A DNA stretch of 64,000 nt. Origin: Desmodus rotundus (Eukaryota; Chordata; Mammalia; Chiroptera; Phyllostomidae). Of this stretch, positions 33,940-47,084 are shown in pieces (the first letter of the stretch is position 1; each line of letters begins with the position of its first letter). The position numbers were made by a program, and so were the translations under genes. The stretch covers positions 19,602,739-19,666,738 of the forward strand of contig NC_071397.1 of NCBI RefSeq assembly GCF_022682495.2, given 5' to 3'. Under the pieces are notes generated by a model, which ran no database searches, had not been told where the DNA came from, and worked only from the letters and a program-made list of their open reading frames with translations.

Positions 33940-35610
33940 CATTTCCTGTGTTATCTGGCCTCCACTGCCATTAGAAGACAAGAGAGTGCCTAATAGAGCA
34001 GGAAGCACCCCACACATAAAACCACCTGCGACAGTGCTTTTGTAGCTGGTTGTAGCCGTTTCATTGCTGTTTTACAAGTCATTAGAATTATTACTGCAAC
34101 AGATCAATCAGAGAAGATCCCAAATGAAACAGTTTCCCCACATTTGGTTCCAGGTGCTGGTCAAATACAATCCCTTTCATGAGAGACCATGAGACACAGT
34201 TCTCTTTAAGATTTCTGAACTAGAAGTAGTTTTATTCCCTGTGGTAACTGATTTATTTTTATATAACAGACACTGAATCTAGTACCTAAACATGTTCACC
34301 TTCATGATGTGGCTGCTAGAAAGCTCAGAGTTTTATTTGCGTCTAACCTGAAGAAAGTATCCTTTATTTCATACTTTTATAATATTTATATTTCCCAATA
34401 TCTATTTCTATTTAACCTTCATTACCTACCTCATTTGTAATACTGCCAGTATTGTATCAAACAGGACAGACTGAGTTATTCTCTTGAAAGAAGCAATTGC
34501 AAAATGTCTTTGGATGATAATAACCAAAGGTTTTTTCTTGCTCAGCCGAGAAGTTCATTATAGTAAGCTCTGGCTGCTCTGTTGCCTTCACTGTAGTGCC
34601 CCGGCAGACGAAACAGCTTTTCTCAGGAAGTCACCAGAGGAAAATTAGGGGTTATGACAAAGTACATGTTGGGTCTTAAAACTTAATCATTTAGGAGTAA
34701 CACAAGTTATTTCTGCTTATATTTCAATGGTCAAAACAAATCACATGGCTGCCCGAATCAGTGAAGTGGGGAGGTATGCTTTTCCTCCAGAGAAGCCCAG
34801 GACATATTTGGGGATAACAATACAGTCTGTCAAAATAGCATTTATTTAAGTAATTACTCTGAGCACATCATTCCTCTAAGGCATATATTTAATACTCATC
34901 AGAGACCTATTTGGTATGTGCTAGTTTTTTTTTATCTCATAGATTAACAATAATGAATTTAGAGAGATTAAGAAATTTGTACTAGGTTGCACAGTTGATA
35001 AGGGACTGACTTGGGAGTAGAACTGAATTTTTCTGTCTTCAATCTTGTCTTTAATCCTGTTTACTGTACTGCATAAGGTAAGGAGAGAAGATGGCTACTT
35101 AAATAAAGAAGCCAATTAGGAACTGAAAGATCCACATTACCACTCCAGTTGAGTTTTCCTCTAACTTTGAGGAACCAACTTCCAATGGGCTAAAGTAGCT
35201 GCAAATGATCTGTTGATCTTCTCTCAACAGTAGTTAATTAGCCTGAAGCTGGGGGCAGGTATCACAAAACCAGTAAAATGAGGGGTCAGCTGGGATAGCT
35301 AGCTGAAAGAGGTTGAACCAAATTTCTGAAATATAAAGATTATATACATGAAGTTACATACATACACATACATATATATGTTGGTGTGTGTATATATGTG
35401 TATGTACATTACATGTACATATACATAAATGAGAGAAGAGCCAAAAGAAGAAGTCAAATCTATTAAATGCCTTTGTATTTTAAAGTTACTATCCTTGTAT
35501 ATATGAGTACAGAAACTGTGGCAATTGTCATGGGCCTCCTAATGAAGGAATCAGTGACCACAGGGCTTTTTCCACCTTATAGCCATTCTTGGTTGTAGGA
35601 AAAGCAGCTG
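33940..35610. other. Intergenic sequence, no feature recognised
   Basis: No gene. A short AT/GT-rich simple region lies at 35355-35430 (ACATACATATATATG...TGTGTGTATATATG). Confidence 0.4.
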
Positions 35611-35626
35611 TAGAGTGTTCTGGATG

Positions 35627-37565
35627 TGATTTATGGCCAAGATGGATGCGTAGGTAGATATACTTTGCCTTCTTGCACAACCAAAAGAAGGACAACAAAT
35701 TAAAAAAAAAAAAAAAAAAAACACAAATGCCAGAAAATCGAACTGTATGGAAGTCTGACAACCACAGAGTTAAAGAAGAAACATTCATCCAGACTGGTAG
35801 GAGGGGTGGAGACGTGCAGCCAGGGTAGAGATGGGCAGCCGGGGTGGAGAGGACTTGAAGCAAGGCAGCAGCTGGAGGACCGGGTGGGAGAGGTAGCTGC
35901 TGGCAGAGTGGTCAGTCCCACATTTGCATAAGGATAAACTGGGAGGAACAACTGGGGAGCAAGACAGACCACACAATCCAGGGTTCCAGTGCGTGGGGGG
36001 GAAAACCTCAAAATCTCTGGCTATAGAAACAAGGGGATTGTGGCAGCAGGAGAAACTCCCAGCCTCACAGAAGAGTTCATTGGAGAGACCCACAGGATCC
36101 TAGAACATACACAAAACCACACACCCAGGAATCAGCACCAGAAGGGCCCAATGTGTTTGTGGGTAGCGGGGGAAATGACCAAAAGCTGGGGAGAACTAAG
36201 CAGGTGTCATTGTTCCCTCCAGGACTCCTCCCCCACATACAGCACCACCACATAGCAACACGGGTTGCCCCGCCCTGGCAAATACCTAAGGCTCCTCCCC
36301 TTACTATTTAACAGGCACACTGAGACAAAAAAATATGGCCCAAATGAAAGAACAGATCAAAGCTCTAAAAATAGAACTGAGTGAGGAAAAGATAGCCAAC
36401 CTATCAGATGCAGGGTTCAAACACTGGTAATCAGGATGCTCACAGAAATGGTTGAATATGGTCACAAAATACAGAAAGAAGTGAAGCTATGCAAAGTGAA
36501 ATAAAGAAAAATATACAGGGAACCAACAGTGAATTGAAGGAAACTGTGACTCAACAATTTGGAGCAGAAGGAAGAAATAAACATCTAACCAGAAAAGAAT
36601 GAAGAAACAAGAATTCAAAAAAAATGACAAGAGGCTTAGGAACCTCTGCGACAACCTTAAATATTCCAACATCCAAATCATAGGGGTACCAGAAGAAGAA
36701 GAGGAAGAGCAATAAATTGAAAACTTACTTGAACAAATAATGAAGGAGAACTTTCCCAATCTGGCAAGGAAAATAGACTTCCAGGAATTCCAGGAAGCTC
36801 AGGGAGTCCCATAAAGTAGGACCAAGGAAGCACACACCAAGTCACATTATAATTACATTACCCAAGATTAAAGGTAAGGAGATAATCTTAAAAGCAGCAG
36901 GAGTAAGGCAGACAGTTACCTACAAAGGAGTTCCCATAACACTATCAGCTGATTTCTCAAAAGAAAGTTTGCAGGCAAGAAGGGACTGGAAAGAAGTATT
37001 CAAAGTCATGAAAGGCAAGGACCTCCATCCAAGATTATTCTATCCAGCAAAGCTATCATTTAGAATGGAAGGGCAGATAAGTGCTTCCCAGATAAGGTAA
37101 AGTTAAAGGAGTTCATAATCACTAAACTCTTATTATGGGAAATGTTAAAGGGACTTACCTAAGAAAAAGATGATGATCAAAAATATGAAAAGTAAAATGA
37201 CAACAAACTCACAACTATCAACAATTGAACCTAAAAACAAAGACAAAAACAAAAACAAACTAAGCAAACAACTAGAACCACAGAAATGGAGATCACATGA
37301 AGGGTTATTAACATAGAGGGGCAAGGGGGAAAATGGGGAAAAGGTACAGGGAATAAGAAGCACAAATGATAGGTAAAAAATAGACAGGGGAGGTAAAGAA
37401 TAGTATAAAAAATGGAGAAGCCGAGGAACTTATATGTATGACCCATGGACATGAACTAAGTAGGGGCGAATGCTGGTGGGAGGGGAGATACAGGGCAGAG
37501 AAGAATAAAGGGGAGGAAAAAATGGGACAACTGTGATAGCATAATCAATATAATATTTAAAAATA
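35627..37565 (+). mobile_element. Half-L1 (HAL1-like) retroelement, copy C, degraded
   Basis: Same layout as copies A and B: start GGCCAAGATGGATGCG, GC-rich 5' UTR with a 20 bp A-run at 35701-35720, an ORF1 region from about 36334 to 37161, then the purine-rich 3' UTR and a tail (AATCAATATAATATTT). No ORF2. An imperfect duplication flanks it, TAGAGT(G/A)TTCTG(G/C)ATG(T), at 35611-35626 and 37566-37581. It is clearly older than copy B, with many substitutions and small indels. Confidence 0.87.
36334..37161 (+). pseudogene. Degraded L1-type ORF1 of copy C
   Basis: It starts at ATGGCCCAAATGAAAGAACAG, equivalent to copy B's start. The frame is then broken several times by single-base indels and stops (for example before 'CTGGTAATCAGGATGC' at ~36424 and at AGCAATAAATTG ~36710). 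The order of ORF1 motifs, including the RRM-like region at ~36670 and the YPAKLSF-equivalent at ~37050, is preserved at DNA level. Confidence 0.85.
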
Positions 37566-37581
37566 TAGAGTATTCTGCATG

Positions 37582-37919
37582 CTATATATTTTGGCATAGA
37601 AAATTGCTCTTGCTTTCCCATTATTATTCTCCAGTGTAGTTCTTTAACGAGGGCAAGATAATTAACTCAATAAATATTGAGTCACTATTATGTCCAATTC
37701 TTTTGATGGCCCTGGAGGTTGACAAAGACCCTGTCCTCATGAAGCAGGAGATCAGGTGGAAATGGCTCAAATATATAATTACACAAACACCTTTGTAAAT
37801 TAATATCAATCGTGGCAGCAGTAAGCATTTTGGTGGCATATCCTATTTTCCCTTTCTTTACTTGGTACCCTGAATTTGACAGAAAAGCAGTAGAAAATTA
37901 TTACTTCAGCTTTAATATT
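37582..37919. other. Intergenic sequence, no feature recognised
   Basis: Nothing recognised with confidence. 'TGGCCCTGGAGGTTGACAAAGACCCTGTCCTCATGAAGC' hints at the same old repeat as 45620-45900. Confidence 0.35.
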
Positions 37920-38315
37920 CCATTTCAGACTGAATGGTAGTAATCTCCCCAAAAATCCTATGTTGATATCCTAGCCCCATATGTGATGGTATTAGGAGGT
38001 GAGGTGGGGCCTTTGGGAAGTAAATGATATCTTGAGGGTGAAGCCCTCATGAATGGGATTAATGCCCCTATAAGCGAGAGCCCAGAGAGCTCTCGAGCTT
38101 CCTTTTCCCAGCGTGGGACACTACAGGAAGCCAGAAGTCTGCAAGGCGGGAGAGGGTGTCTCCTGAACTCCACCACACCCGCACTCTCATTTGACACTTT
38201 CAGCCTCCAGAACTGTGAGAAATTTCTGTTGTTTATAAACCATCAGTCATGTTATAGCTACTGATGGTTTATAAACCATCAGTATTTTGTTATAGCAGCC
38301 CAAACGGACTAGCAC
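37920..38315 (+). mobile_element. MaLR-type LTR (MLT1/MST-like)
   Basis: A recognisable series of MaLR LTR blocks: 'TGAATGGTAGTAATCTCCCCAAAAATCCTATGTTGATATCC', 'GATGGTATTAGGAGGTGAGGTGGGGCCTTTGGG', 'GAAGCCCTCATGAATGGGATTAATGCCCCTATAAG', 'CAGCCTCCAGAACTGTGAGAAAT', and the end 'GTTATAGCAGCCCAAACGGACTAGCACA'. Near the end a segment is duplicated and inverted (38235-38272), described among the findings. Confidence 0.88.
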
Positions 38316-40375
38316 ATAGTATGGCTAATTTGTACTGTATAATAGTTATCATTCGTCTTGGTGATAACTATTCATGCCTGGTCAATTATACAGCAGGAAT
38401 TTGGGAATATTTTTAAAAGATTTTTATGAGAATTGAAAAAGAAGCTTATAATTTTCAAAATCTTCATTTTTTTTAAATCTCATGAAATGTTAAAATTATA
38501 TTTAATACTTAATAAATTATACATCAACATTCAAAATATTTTAAATGTACTTACAAATAAATGTTAATGTGGAAAAGAACTTTTGCTAATATTTCTTCCA
38601 TTTCTTATGAGAACTGAAATCATGTTACTAATAGACTTAAAGCCTATTAAAATAAATAGTTCTATACACTTTACTGTAATAAAAAGCCTTATATTCTCTG
38701 GTTTCCAGAATATACGAACATATATTATGTTCATCCGTAAGTATCTTGAAGCACACTATAAAACTTAGCATAAAAATAACAGGCACTCAAACAGGTGGAT
38801 AACATAATATTCTCTTTTTTTTTTGTATATACCAGAATCTAAATTGCATGCTGCCTTCATTTGAAACCCAACCAGTCAGTTATGGTAAACTGACTTGATA
38901 GGAAGTTTATCTCAAGACTTATGTAATCTTCGCCCCTTGTGTATCATGATATTTGAGGAATATATTTTCTGGGGATAACATATGGTAGAACAATCTTCCA
39001 GGTTACCTGTTGTGACCCTGAGTTTGCATTAGAGGGGTAAAATATGCTTCCAATTAAAATTTTCCTCTGGGAATGCTATTCTTTATGAATTCAGGGTGAG
39101 GAATAGCTAAGGAGTCTGGTTTGTGTCTGACAGCTGGAGCAAAGCACCTTGAGTCAATAAAACTCATATTTATTCCATCCTAAGTACTTGCCATTGGTTC
39201 ACGTTGACATGATTCTACAAAGAACTGTAGATTTGTAAACCCCTAATATAGGTTATTGTCCCAGGCAAGGCCCATATTCCTGAAAAAGTCCTATACACTG
39301 AAAAAAAAACCAAAACCACCAAATGAATAAAGAATTGCTCATCAGCAATTTGTGGGCTATGTTTTAGGTGATCTGAGGCTCACAAAGAACTTTGAAGACA
39401 TAGTTGCTTTCCCTAAATGACGTGTCTAGAAAAGGCTCTGTAGATCAGGCCTTATATAAGTTCTTCTCGATGCATGAATTCACTTTCTTTTGAAAATGAT
39501 GCACCATTCCAACCAATCACAAACTACTGTTAGGCTTACCCCTGAATAGTGAATTCTAAGCCTACTAAACATTTTGCACAATCAAGGAAAATACCGGATG
39601 TTTTTCCCCCTTACTCTTCTCTATGGAGGAGTCTTTTAGATTCTCCCACATCAGTTTGTTACCCAATGTAAAGCAGACAACATAAAGTCATGTGCAGTGA
39701 AGGCTAAATAGTAAATAATTAACATCCCTAGTTTGTTACTATACCCTAGTTATTTTTGGGAACATATTTTACAATTTTTACCCACCTACTCACATCTGAG
39801 TAGCCAGATCCAAGGAGACAGTTTTCTCTTGCTATAGTTACTACAGCCCCTCAACCAACCATAGAAGGTCAAGTTTAGGGCCAAAAATGGGGAGGAAGTT
39901 GACTATTTATTTCCTTTCCCCATTACCAGAACCTCGAATTTTAAAAGGTTTTAAAAAGCTATGATTCTCATTCTAAATGCTCCTTAACAGCCAGTCAATC
40001 AGAGAAAAGATTAATCTCTCTCTTCTTTATATGGGTTTAGTCTTCAGGAATTGGGTGTCATTTGAGAAACATTTATTGGAATAATGATACCTCATGACAT
40101 GATGAAATTAAGTCCCATTAAGTAATTCAATCATGTTTTATTTCTACCTTCTTTTATTGAACAAATATATTGATAGGGAGAGTGAATTCTGTGTCTCAAG
40201 ACTGATCACGTGATTGTGGAAGAGGCTTGAGGTTCTAAAACCGTAACTTCTTAGCATCTGCCCATTTGAATTCATAAGCTCTTTACTAATCAAGTTGTGT
40301 TCAAACATCCATATTCCCTCACTTTTTAAATCATGCTTCAGCCACACTACCTTTTTATGAGTTTCCTAAATGCAT
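38316..40375. other. Intergenic sequence, no feature recognised
   Basis: AT-rich. No gene or clear repeat. The ~100 bp around 38330-38400 contains a short inverted run (AGTTATCA...TGATAACT). Confidence 0.4.
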
Positions 40376-40379
40376 CGTG

Positions 40380-40700
40380 CCCCTAACTTCCAACGGGTCT
40401 TTATACATGGCATTTTCTTCACATGAAATGGCCTTTCCCCTCCTCTGCTACTATGTATCACCTCAGGTCTTTCAGCTCTCCTCTCCTGAACCATGTCCTG
40501 TGTATGGACACAAATAGTAAGGCCATACCCACTTCCATACATTGCTAGAGAGAGATAAGCTTCTCCTTCATAGCACTTATTACACATGTAATCATCACTC
40601 GATGATAATTTCTGAGCCCCCCAGCAGATAGTTACATAAAGAAGCATTGGTGATTTTACTCATTGTTACATGCCTAGTACACAGTACAACCTGACCCCTA
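40380..40700 (+). repeat. L2-like LINE fragment, diverged
   Basis: Blocks 'CATGGCATTTTCTTCACATGAAATGGCCTTTCC', 'TGTATCACCTCAGGTCTTTCAG', 'CATAGCACTTATTACACATGTAATCATC', 'GTTACATGCCTAGTACACAGTAC' follow the order of L2 in sense. Confidence 0.55.
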
Positions 40701-41559
40701 TTTGGCCTGATGTTGATAGTGGCGTACCCAGAATCCAGTCTCACCGACTTCCTTACCCAGAATGATACCTTTGTTTGGGATGGCAACATGCTGAAATAAA
40801 ATGAATTCCCTGACTCTTTAACGACTAAGTATAGTGATGTGACACAATTCTGGCAAATGGCAGTGGGGAAACTATGATTCTCCTTCTAAAGAGAGACAGA
40901 AGCAACAAGATAGCTCTTGCCCCGTCATTTGCCCTTGAATGTGAATGTAAGGACTAGAGCTAAGAAGCTGTTTAGGAACAACGAGGAAACCAGTGTAAAG
41001 ATGAAAGTTAACATGATTTCATCATGGTGAAGCAGACAGGTAGCATTTAGGGTGTTGTGAACACTCACATACACGAAATGAGCCTCCACCCAAACTAGTT
41101 CAGATGTTGAGACTAATGAGGCTTCACATGCCAAGAGGATATGAGGATGTGTGTTACATGTGGACTCTTTCTCAGAAGATTGGGGAAGATACCTGAGCAG
41201 ATCTGAGGATGGCTTGTGAGAAGGAAGGGGTAAATGGCTCTGGGTGTAAATGTGGCTCATGGATACAGCCCAGGGGGGGGGGGGGTTCCTGCTCAGTTTG
41301 AATATCCCCGATGATGATGGCATGGTTTGAACTACCTCACCAGCACCAATTGAGAGAGCACCTGGGCCTTCATACCAGCTTGCCCAGATGTGACTCAGAA
41401 CAGTAAGGGGGGGGACTTAAGGACTATCAGTGGTCACACATCGAAATGGAGCCAGGCACCTTATGACACAGAGCATTAGGACAGTAACTGTAACAGCTGT
41501 ATCTCTATTCTTGTTACTCACAAGCAAACACAATCCTAAGTATACAATAGGTACTCAAA
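40701..41559. other. Intergenic sequence
   Basis: No gene. A G-homopolymer of 13 lies at 41273-41285 and another G run of 8 at 41407-41414. Confidence 0.5.
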
Positions 41560-44500
41560 AATACTTGTTAGTTTTTATTGATGTATCATTGATATATAAC
41601 ATTGTATTAATTTCAGGTGTAAAATATAATGATTCAATATTTGTATATATTGCAGAATGATCACCATGATAACATCTGTTATAGTTAACATCTGTTATCT
41701 TACACAGTGACAACTTTTTCTTGTTGATAAGGATTTTTAAGGTCTATTAACAACTTTCATATATTCAATTCAGTGTTATTAACTATATTCGTCATACAGT
41801 TCATTACACACCATGGCTTTTTTATTTTATAACTGGAAGTGCATACTGTTTGAGCCCCTCAACCATTTTGCCCCTCCCTATTATTTTAAGATTCCCCGTA
41901 TATGTGAGATCATATGATATTTGTCTCTATCTTTCTGACAGATTTAATTTAGCATGATGTACTCAAAGTCCATCCATGCTGTGCTGATGCAAATGGCAAA
42001 ATTCCATTACTTTTATGGCTGAATAGTATTCCATGTGCGTAGTATATGTACCCTTACTGTTATAAACAATGCTGCAATAGACATGAGGGTGCGCATGTCC
42101 TCTTGAATTAGTGTTCTCCTTTCCTTCAGCTAAATATCCAGAAATAGAATTTCTGGATCATTTGATAGTTCTATTTCTTAAATTTCTGGAGGAAACTCCA
42201 TGCAGTTTTCCATAATGGCTGTTCAGTTTACATTCCCACCAATAGTGTACAAGGGTTTCATTTTCTCCAAGTCCTTGTCAACACTTGTTATATCTTGTGT
42301 TTTGATACTTGCCATTCTAACAAGTGTGAAATACTATCTCATTGTGGTTTTGATTTGCATTTCTCTGATGATTAGTGATGTTGAGGAAATTTTCATGTGT
42401 CTGTTTTCCAACTATATGTCCTTTTTTTGAAAAAGTCTGTTCATATCTATGTCCATTATTTAATTAAATTATTTTTTTGTTTTGTTCTTGCTATGAGTTC
42501 TATGAGTTCTTTATGTCTTTTGGATATTAACTCCTTATTAGATATGATTTGAAAATACTTTCTCCCATTGACTAGGCTGTCTTTTCATTTTGTTGATGGT
42601 ATCCTTTGCTGTGCTGAACATTTTTAGTTTAATGTAGTCCACTTGTTTACTTTTGGTTTTGCTCCCTTTGCTTTTGGTGTCATATCCAAATTATTATCTT
42701 TAAGACTGATGACAAGGAGCTAACTGCTTATGTTATCTTCTAGAAGTTTGATAGTTTCAGTTCTTACATTCAAGTCTTTAATCCATTTTGAGTGAATTTT
42801 TGTGTATAAAGTAAGACAGTGATCCAGTTTCATTCTCTTGCATATGTCTGTCCCATTTTCCCAACACTATTTATTGAAGCAACCGTCATTTTCCCACCAT
42901 ATATACTTGGCTCTTTTGTGATGAATTAATTGACCATATGTGTGTGAGTTAATTCCTGTGCTCAGCATTGTTACATTGATCTATACGTCTGGTTTTAGTC
43001 TGATGCCATACTGTTTTGATTACTATAGTTTTGCAATGTAGTTTTAAATCAGGGTGCATGGCAGCTTCTTTTTTTCTCAAGATTGCTTTGACTATACAAG
43101 GTTTTTGGTTCCATAGACATTTTAGGATTATTCTATTTTTTTTTGTAAAAACTACCATTGGAATTTTGCTAGGGATTGGATTGAATGTGTGGATTGTTTT
43201 GAGTAGTATAGACCTTTTAGTAATATAATTCTTCCAATCCATGAACATAGGTTATCTTTCCATTTATTTGTGTCTTCTGCAGTTTTTTTCATCAATACCT
43301 TATAGATTTTAGTGTATAAGCCTGTCACCTCTTTGGTTAAATTTATTCCTATGTATTTTATTCTTGATGCAGTTGTAAATGTGATCCTTTAAAAAAAAAA
43401 TCTGTTCCCAATAGTTTGTTTTAGTGTATAGAAATGAAACACATTTTGTAAATTGATTTTTATACCCTGAAAATTGACTAATTTTTATCAGTCCTAAGTT
43501 TTTTGGAGTCTTTGGAGTTTTCTATTTATATATACTATCATGTCATCCATAAATTGTTTTACTTCTTCCTTTCCTATTTGAATATCTTTTTATCTTTTTC
43601 TTGACTAGAACTTCCAGTACTATGTTGAAGAAAAGTGGCAAGAGTGGGCATCCTTCTTCGTTCCTGCTTTTACAGGAAGAACTTGTAGCTTCTCACTGCT
43701 GAGTATGATGTTAGCTGTGGGCTTGTCATGTGTATATTCTTTATTATATTGAAGTTCATTCCCTCTATACCCACTAGTTGAGAGTTTTTATTATTAATGG
43801 ATGTTGAATTTTGTCAAATTCTTTTTCTGTATCTATTGAGATGATATTATAATTTTTATCTTTAATTTTGCTAACGTGGTGTATACTTTTATTGGTTTGC
43901 AGATGTTGAAACATCCTTGCATTCCTGGAAGGAATCCCACTTGATTATGGTGTATGATCCTTTCAATGTATTGTTGAATTCAGTTTGCTAGTATTTGGTT
44001 GAAGATTATTTCATCTATGTTCATCCAGGGGTACTGGCTGCAATCGTCTTTCCTTACAGTGTCTTTGTTTCTGGTGTCAGCGTAATGCTTATAAAGTGAG
44101 TTTGAATGTGGCTCTCTTCTTTTACTTTTTGAAGGTATTTGAGAATAATAGTACTAATTATTTGAAATTTTGGTAGAATGTATTATTATAGCCATCTTAT
44201 CCTAGACTATTGTTTGTTGGGATGTTTTTAATTGATTCAATTTTCTTACTAAAAAAAATTGGTCTATTCAAATTTTCTTTTTTAAAAAATATTTAATACT
44301 GTAATGTATTTTTAGGAATTTATTCATTTTCTCCTGGGTTGTCCAAGTATATAATTGTTCATAGTATTCTCTTTTGATCTTTTCTATTTCTGTGGTATCA
44401 ATTGCAACTTCTTTCATTTCTGATTTTATTTGAGATATTTTTTTCGTGATGAGTCTAGCTAAAGGTTTGTTAATTTTGTTTATCTTTTCAAAGGACCAGC

Positions 44501-44575
44501 ATTTAGTTTCATTGATATTTTCTATTGTCTTTTTGATTTCTGTTTCATTAATACTTATTAAATGATGAAGAAATC
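41560..44575 (-). mobile_element. Old L1 LINE, 3' UTR plus partial ORF2, broken
   Basis: About 3 kb reads antisense as an old L1: 3' UTR at 41560-41900 (TTATAACTGGAAGTGCATACTG), then ORF2 3' region (CTGAATAGTATTCCATG, 'TCCATCCATGCTGTGCTGATG') and further RT/C-terminal parts to about 44575 ('AAGGACCAGCATTTAGTTTCATTG'). The frame is broken by many stops; the clearest surviving piece is minus-strand 43248-42949 ('KCLWNQKPCIVKAILRKKEA', 'HPDLKLHCKTIVIKTVWHQT'), matching the ORF2p region after the RT domain. The element is 5'-truncated and inactive. Confidence 0.9.
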
Positions 44576-45060
44576 ACTGGGAACTTATATGGTATCCACA
44601 GGCTTAGATGTTTAAGATCTCAAAACACTTTTTTTTTCATTCTATGCCCTTTCACTTGAGCATTTTGACAAAGAACTGATGACAGAGGTAATAAATAAAC
44701 TCCTGAAATGGTATGTGCTCGAGTTTGAGGTCAGATAGTGAGTCAAACCCAAGGTACGTAATGTGTAGCCATCATGACTGGAAAATGTTGGCCTAAAAAT
44801 TGACAAATACACAGAAGTGCATAGTGTGCCAGAAAGGTGTCAAATGAGATTAACGCCATTCATCTAGAAACTCTTTCAATCCTTTTCCACTTAGGCGCTC
44901 TCTCGTCATTGGTTCCCAGTAGCATTAGCTTGTCTATATCTCGGGCTTCAGGACGATCCTTCCCTGAAAGACCCTGCCAAGCACATCAGGTACACTTTCG
45001 AGCTATTAAGTTGTACCTTCACTTGTCATCCTGTAGTGCATGTGTCAAACTTGCAGTGAA
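44576..45060. other. Intergenic sequence, no feature recognised
   Basis: No gene or confidently named repeat is visible. Confidence 0.35.
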
Positions 45061-45195
45061 CTACCTTCCCAGACTTAGAGTGCAATGTCCTAACGCCAGG
45101 GACTGCCTCTGCCTTGTTCAGTACTGAAACCTCCGAACGTAGCAAAGTGTTTATCTTACATAGGTGCTCAAAAAATACGTGTTAAATGAATACAA
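45061..45195 (+). repeat. L2 3'-end fragment
   Basis: 'CAGGGACTGCCTCTGCCTTGTTCAGTACTG' and 'ATAGGTGCTCAAAAAATACGTGTTAAATGAATA' form the typical L2 3' end order. Confidence 0.65.
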
Positions 45196-45599
45196 GTTAC
45201 TACTCTGAAACCTGTAGACAAATCAGAACCTAATTTGCACTTGTGCTTTTTCAAATCACTTACAGGGGCACCTACACGTTTCATTAACAGCTTATTACAT
45301 TGAAATCGAGGCAATTGTAGCAAAAGTGGTTCAAACATCAAATGTATCTTAGTTGCTTATTAACATTCTGTTTGGCATCCCCATCTTCAGGGATTTAACA
45401 TAATAAGTAAAATTGAAAATGCCAAGAGATTACTTAAGAGTAAGAGCTCCCCCAAACTAGAAAAATGAAGGTACAATTTTCTAAAACATCACATTATTAA
45501 GTCATTGAGGTCAGGACTTATATTTTTGCCTTGCATACTTCAATAGTAGACTGTTATGAAATCACATTTGTCATGAATCCCTCAAATTTTCAAGATAAC

Positions 45600-45930
45600 T
45601 ATTTATGTCAATTCATTCAATATATATCCATGAGATGCTATAGTGTGTTGGACGTGGGGAGAGGTCCTGACATACGCAGATGTGTAAGATGCAGCCTCTG
45701 AATTTCAGCAGCTCACAGTCTAGTCAGAAAGACTGGCACGAGGCAAATAATGACGCTGAAGGGTGATCAAGTATAAACAAATTGCTGTGAGAACATGCTG
45801 GATGAGTAGCAGCCACCTGAGGGAGAATATCAGGAAAAGTAATGAGCGTGAGGAAGGGCAGGACATTCAGGAGTTGTGATTCATTTTGAGGGAGTTTGAA
45901 CAGAGGTTGTTGAGGGTAGGGTAGGAGAAG
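45600..45930. repeat. Old mammal-wide repeat fragment
   Basis: 'ATTCAATATATATCCATGAGATGC...GTTGGACGTGGGGAG' and then 'CAGTCTAGTCAGAAAGACTGGCAC', 'GGTGATCAAGTATAAACAAATTGC' resemble an old repeat shared with 24305-24530. Name uncertain. Confidence 0.45.
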
Positions 45931-47084
45931 ATAACAGAAAATGTTATTAGAATGGTAGATTAAATCCATGTTAGGAATAAGCATGTGTGTTTGAGTTTTT
46001 AGAACTAAGGGAGCAAATAAATCCTGGCCAAAGCAGAACTTCCTATAGAAACGCTTGTTCTTTGAATAGTTTATTTGAAGTGGAAACTTTCACTCATATT
46101 GGAAAACTATGTATCACTAAAGTCCAGCTCTAATACCTCTATATTAAATAGTGCTACATATGAGTTATGAGAAATAAAATAATGAAATAACATATGATGT
46201 TTAACACAACTCCAGATAGAAGTAAGTGATAACCCTTCAAAGTCACCACCTCGCAACTATGGACATGTATTCAAATATTCTGCCTGTAAAGCTAATGGGT
46301 TTACTTATAGCTCACTGAAATTATTTTAGAAAAACTTGACACATCTTTGTATTACCTGAAAAGTTGAAAACTTCTCTTGTCAGCCTGGATTTGAGTTTTA
46401 GAAAACAACTGAATATCACATGAACACAAATCTAGGAATATTGTGCATAATTGAATTGGTTAATATGATTGTTAACAATAAAACATTGTTAATGCTATAT
46501 GAACAATATTATCTGCTTTATAACAAAGGCGGAATGTTACCATATATTAGTGAAATTTCATTTTTTATATGGAAGACACTCAATGAAATTCCAATTCTAA
46601 AAAAATGTCATCGACCTGAATGGCATAGCTTCCCAGATGACAGCCTTGGAGGACAACCTCACCTGAACTCACTAAATACCCGGTGATGCTGGGGAACCGC
46701 TGCAGAAGTCAGGTGGGTCTGGGGGACGGCCTCTAGTCACCTGAGTCGTAAAAGCAGGACTAAGAGCTTCACAGTGCCCGTGTTGGATGCCATCCTTTGT
46801 GTGTGTCTACAAACCCCTTACAGAAACACTCACATTTATTCCCACTCATGCTCCTAACCCTTGTCATCACAAATTTCCTCTCTTCCTCAATGCCCATCAT
46901 TCTCACCTGATATCCTCTGATCTTCCACATCAATGAAGAATTTGAAAACCAACAAAACCAAAGATATGCTCTTTTTCATTTAAAGGCAAGTCAATCCATA
47001 TGTTTTTCTTCATATGAATGTAATAGATGTCTTAGTGTTAAGCTTGCTACAAAAAAATATCCAGCTATTCCATCCCCAGGACTT
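45931..47084. other. Intergenic sequence, no feature recognised
   Basis: An ORF at 46420-46686 has no recognisable domain. Nothing else recognised. Confidence 0.35.
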
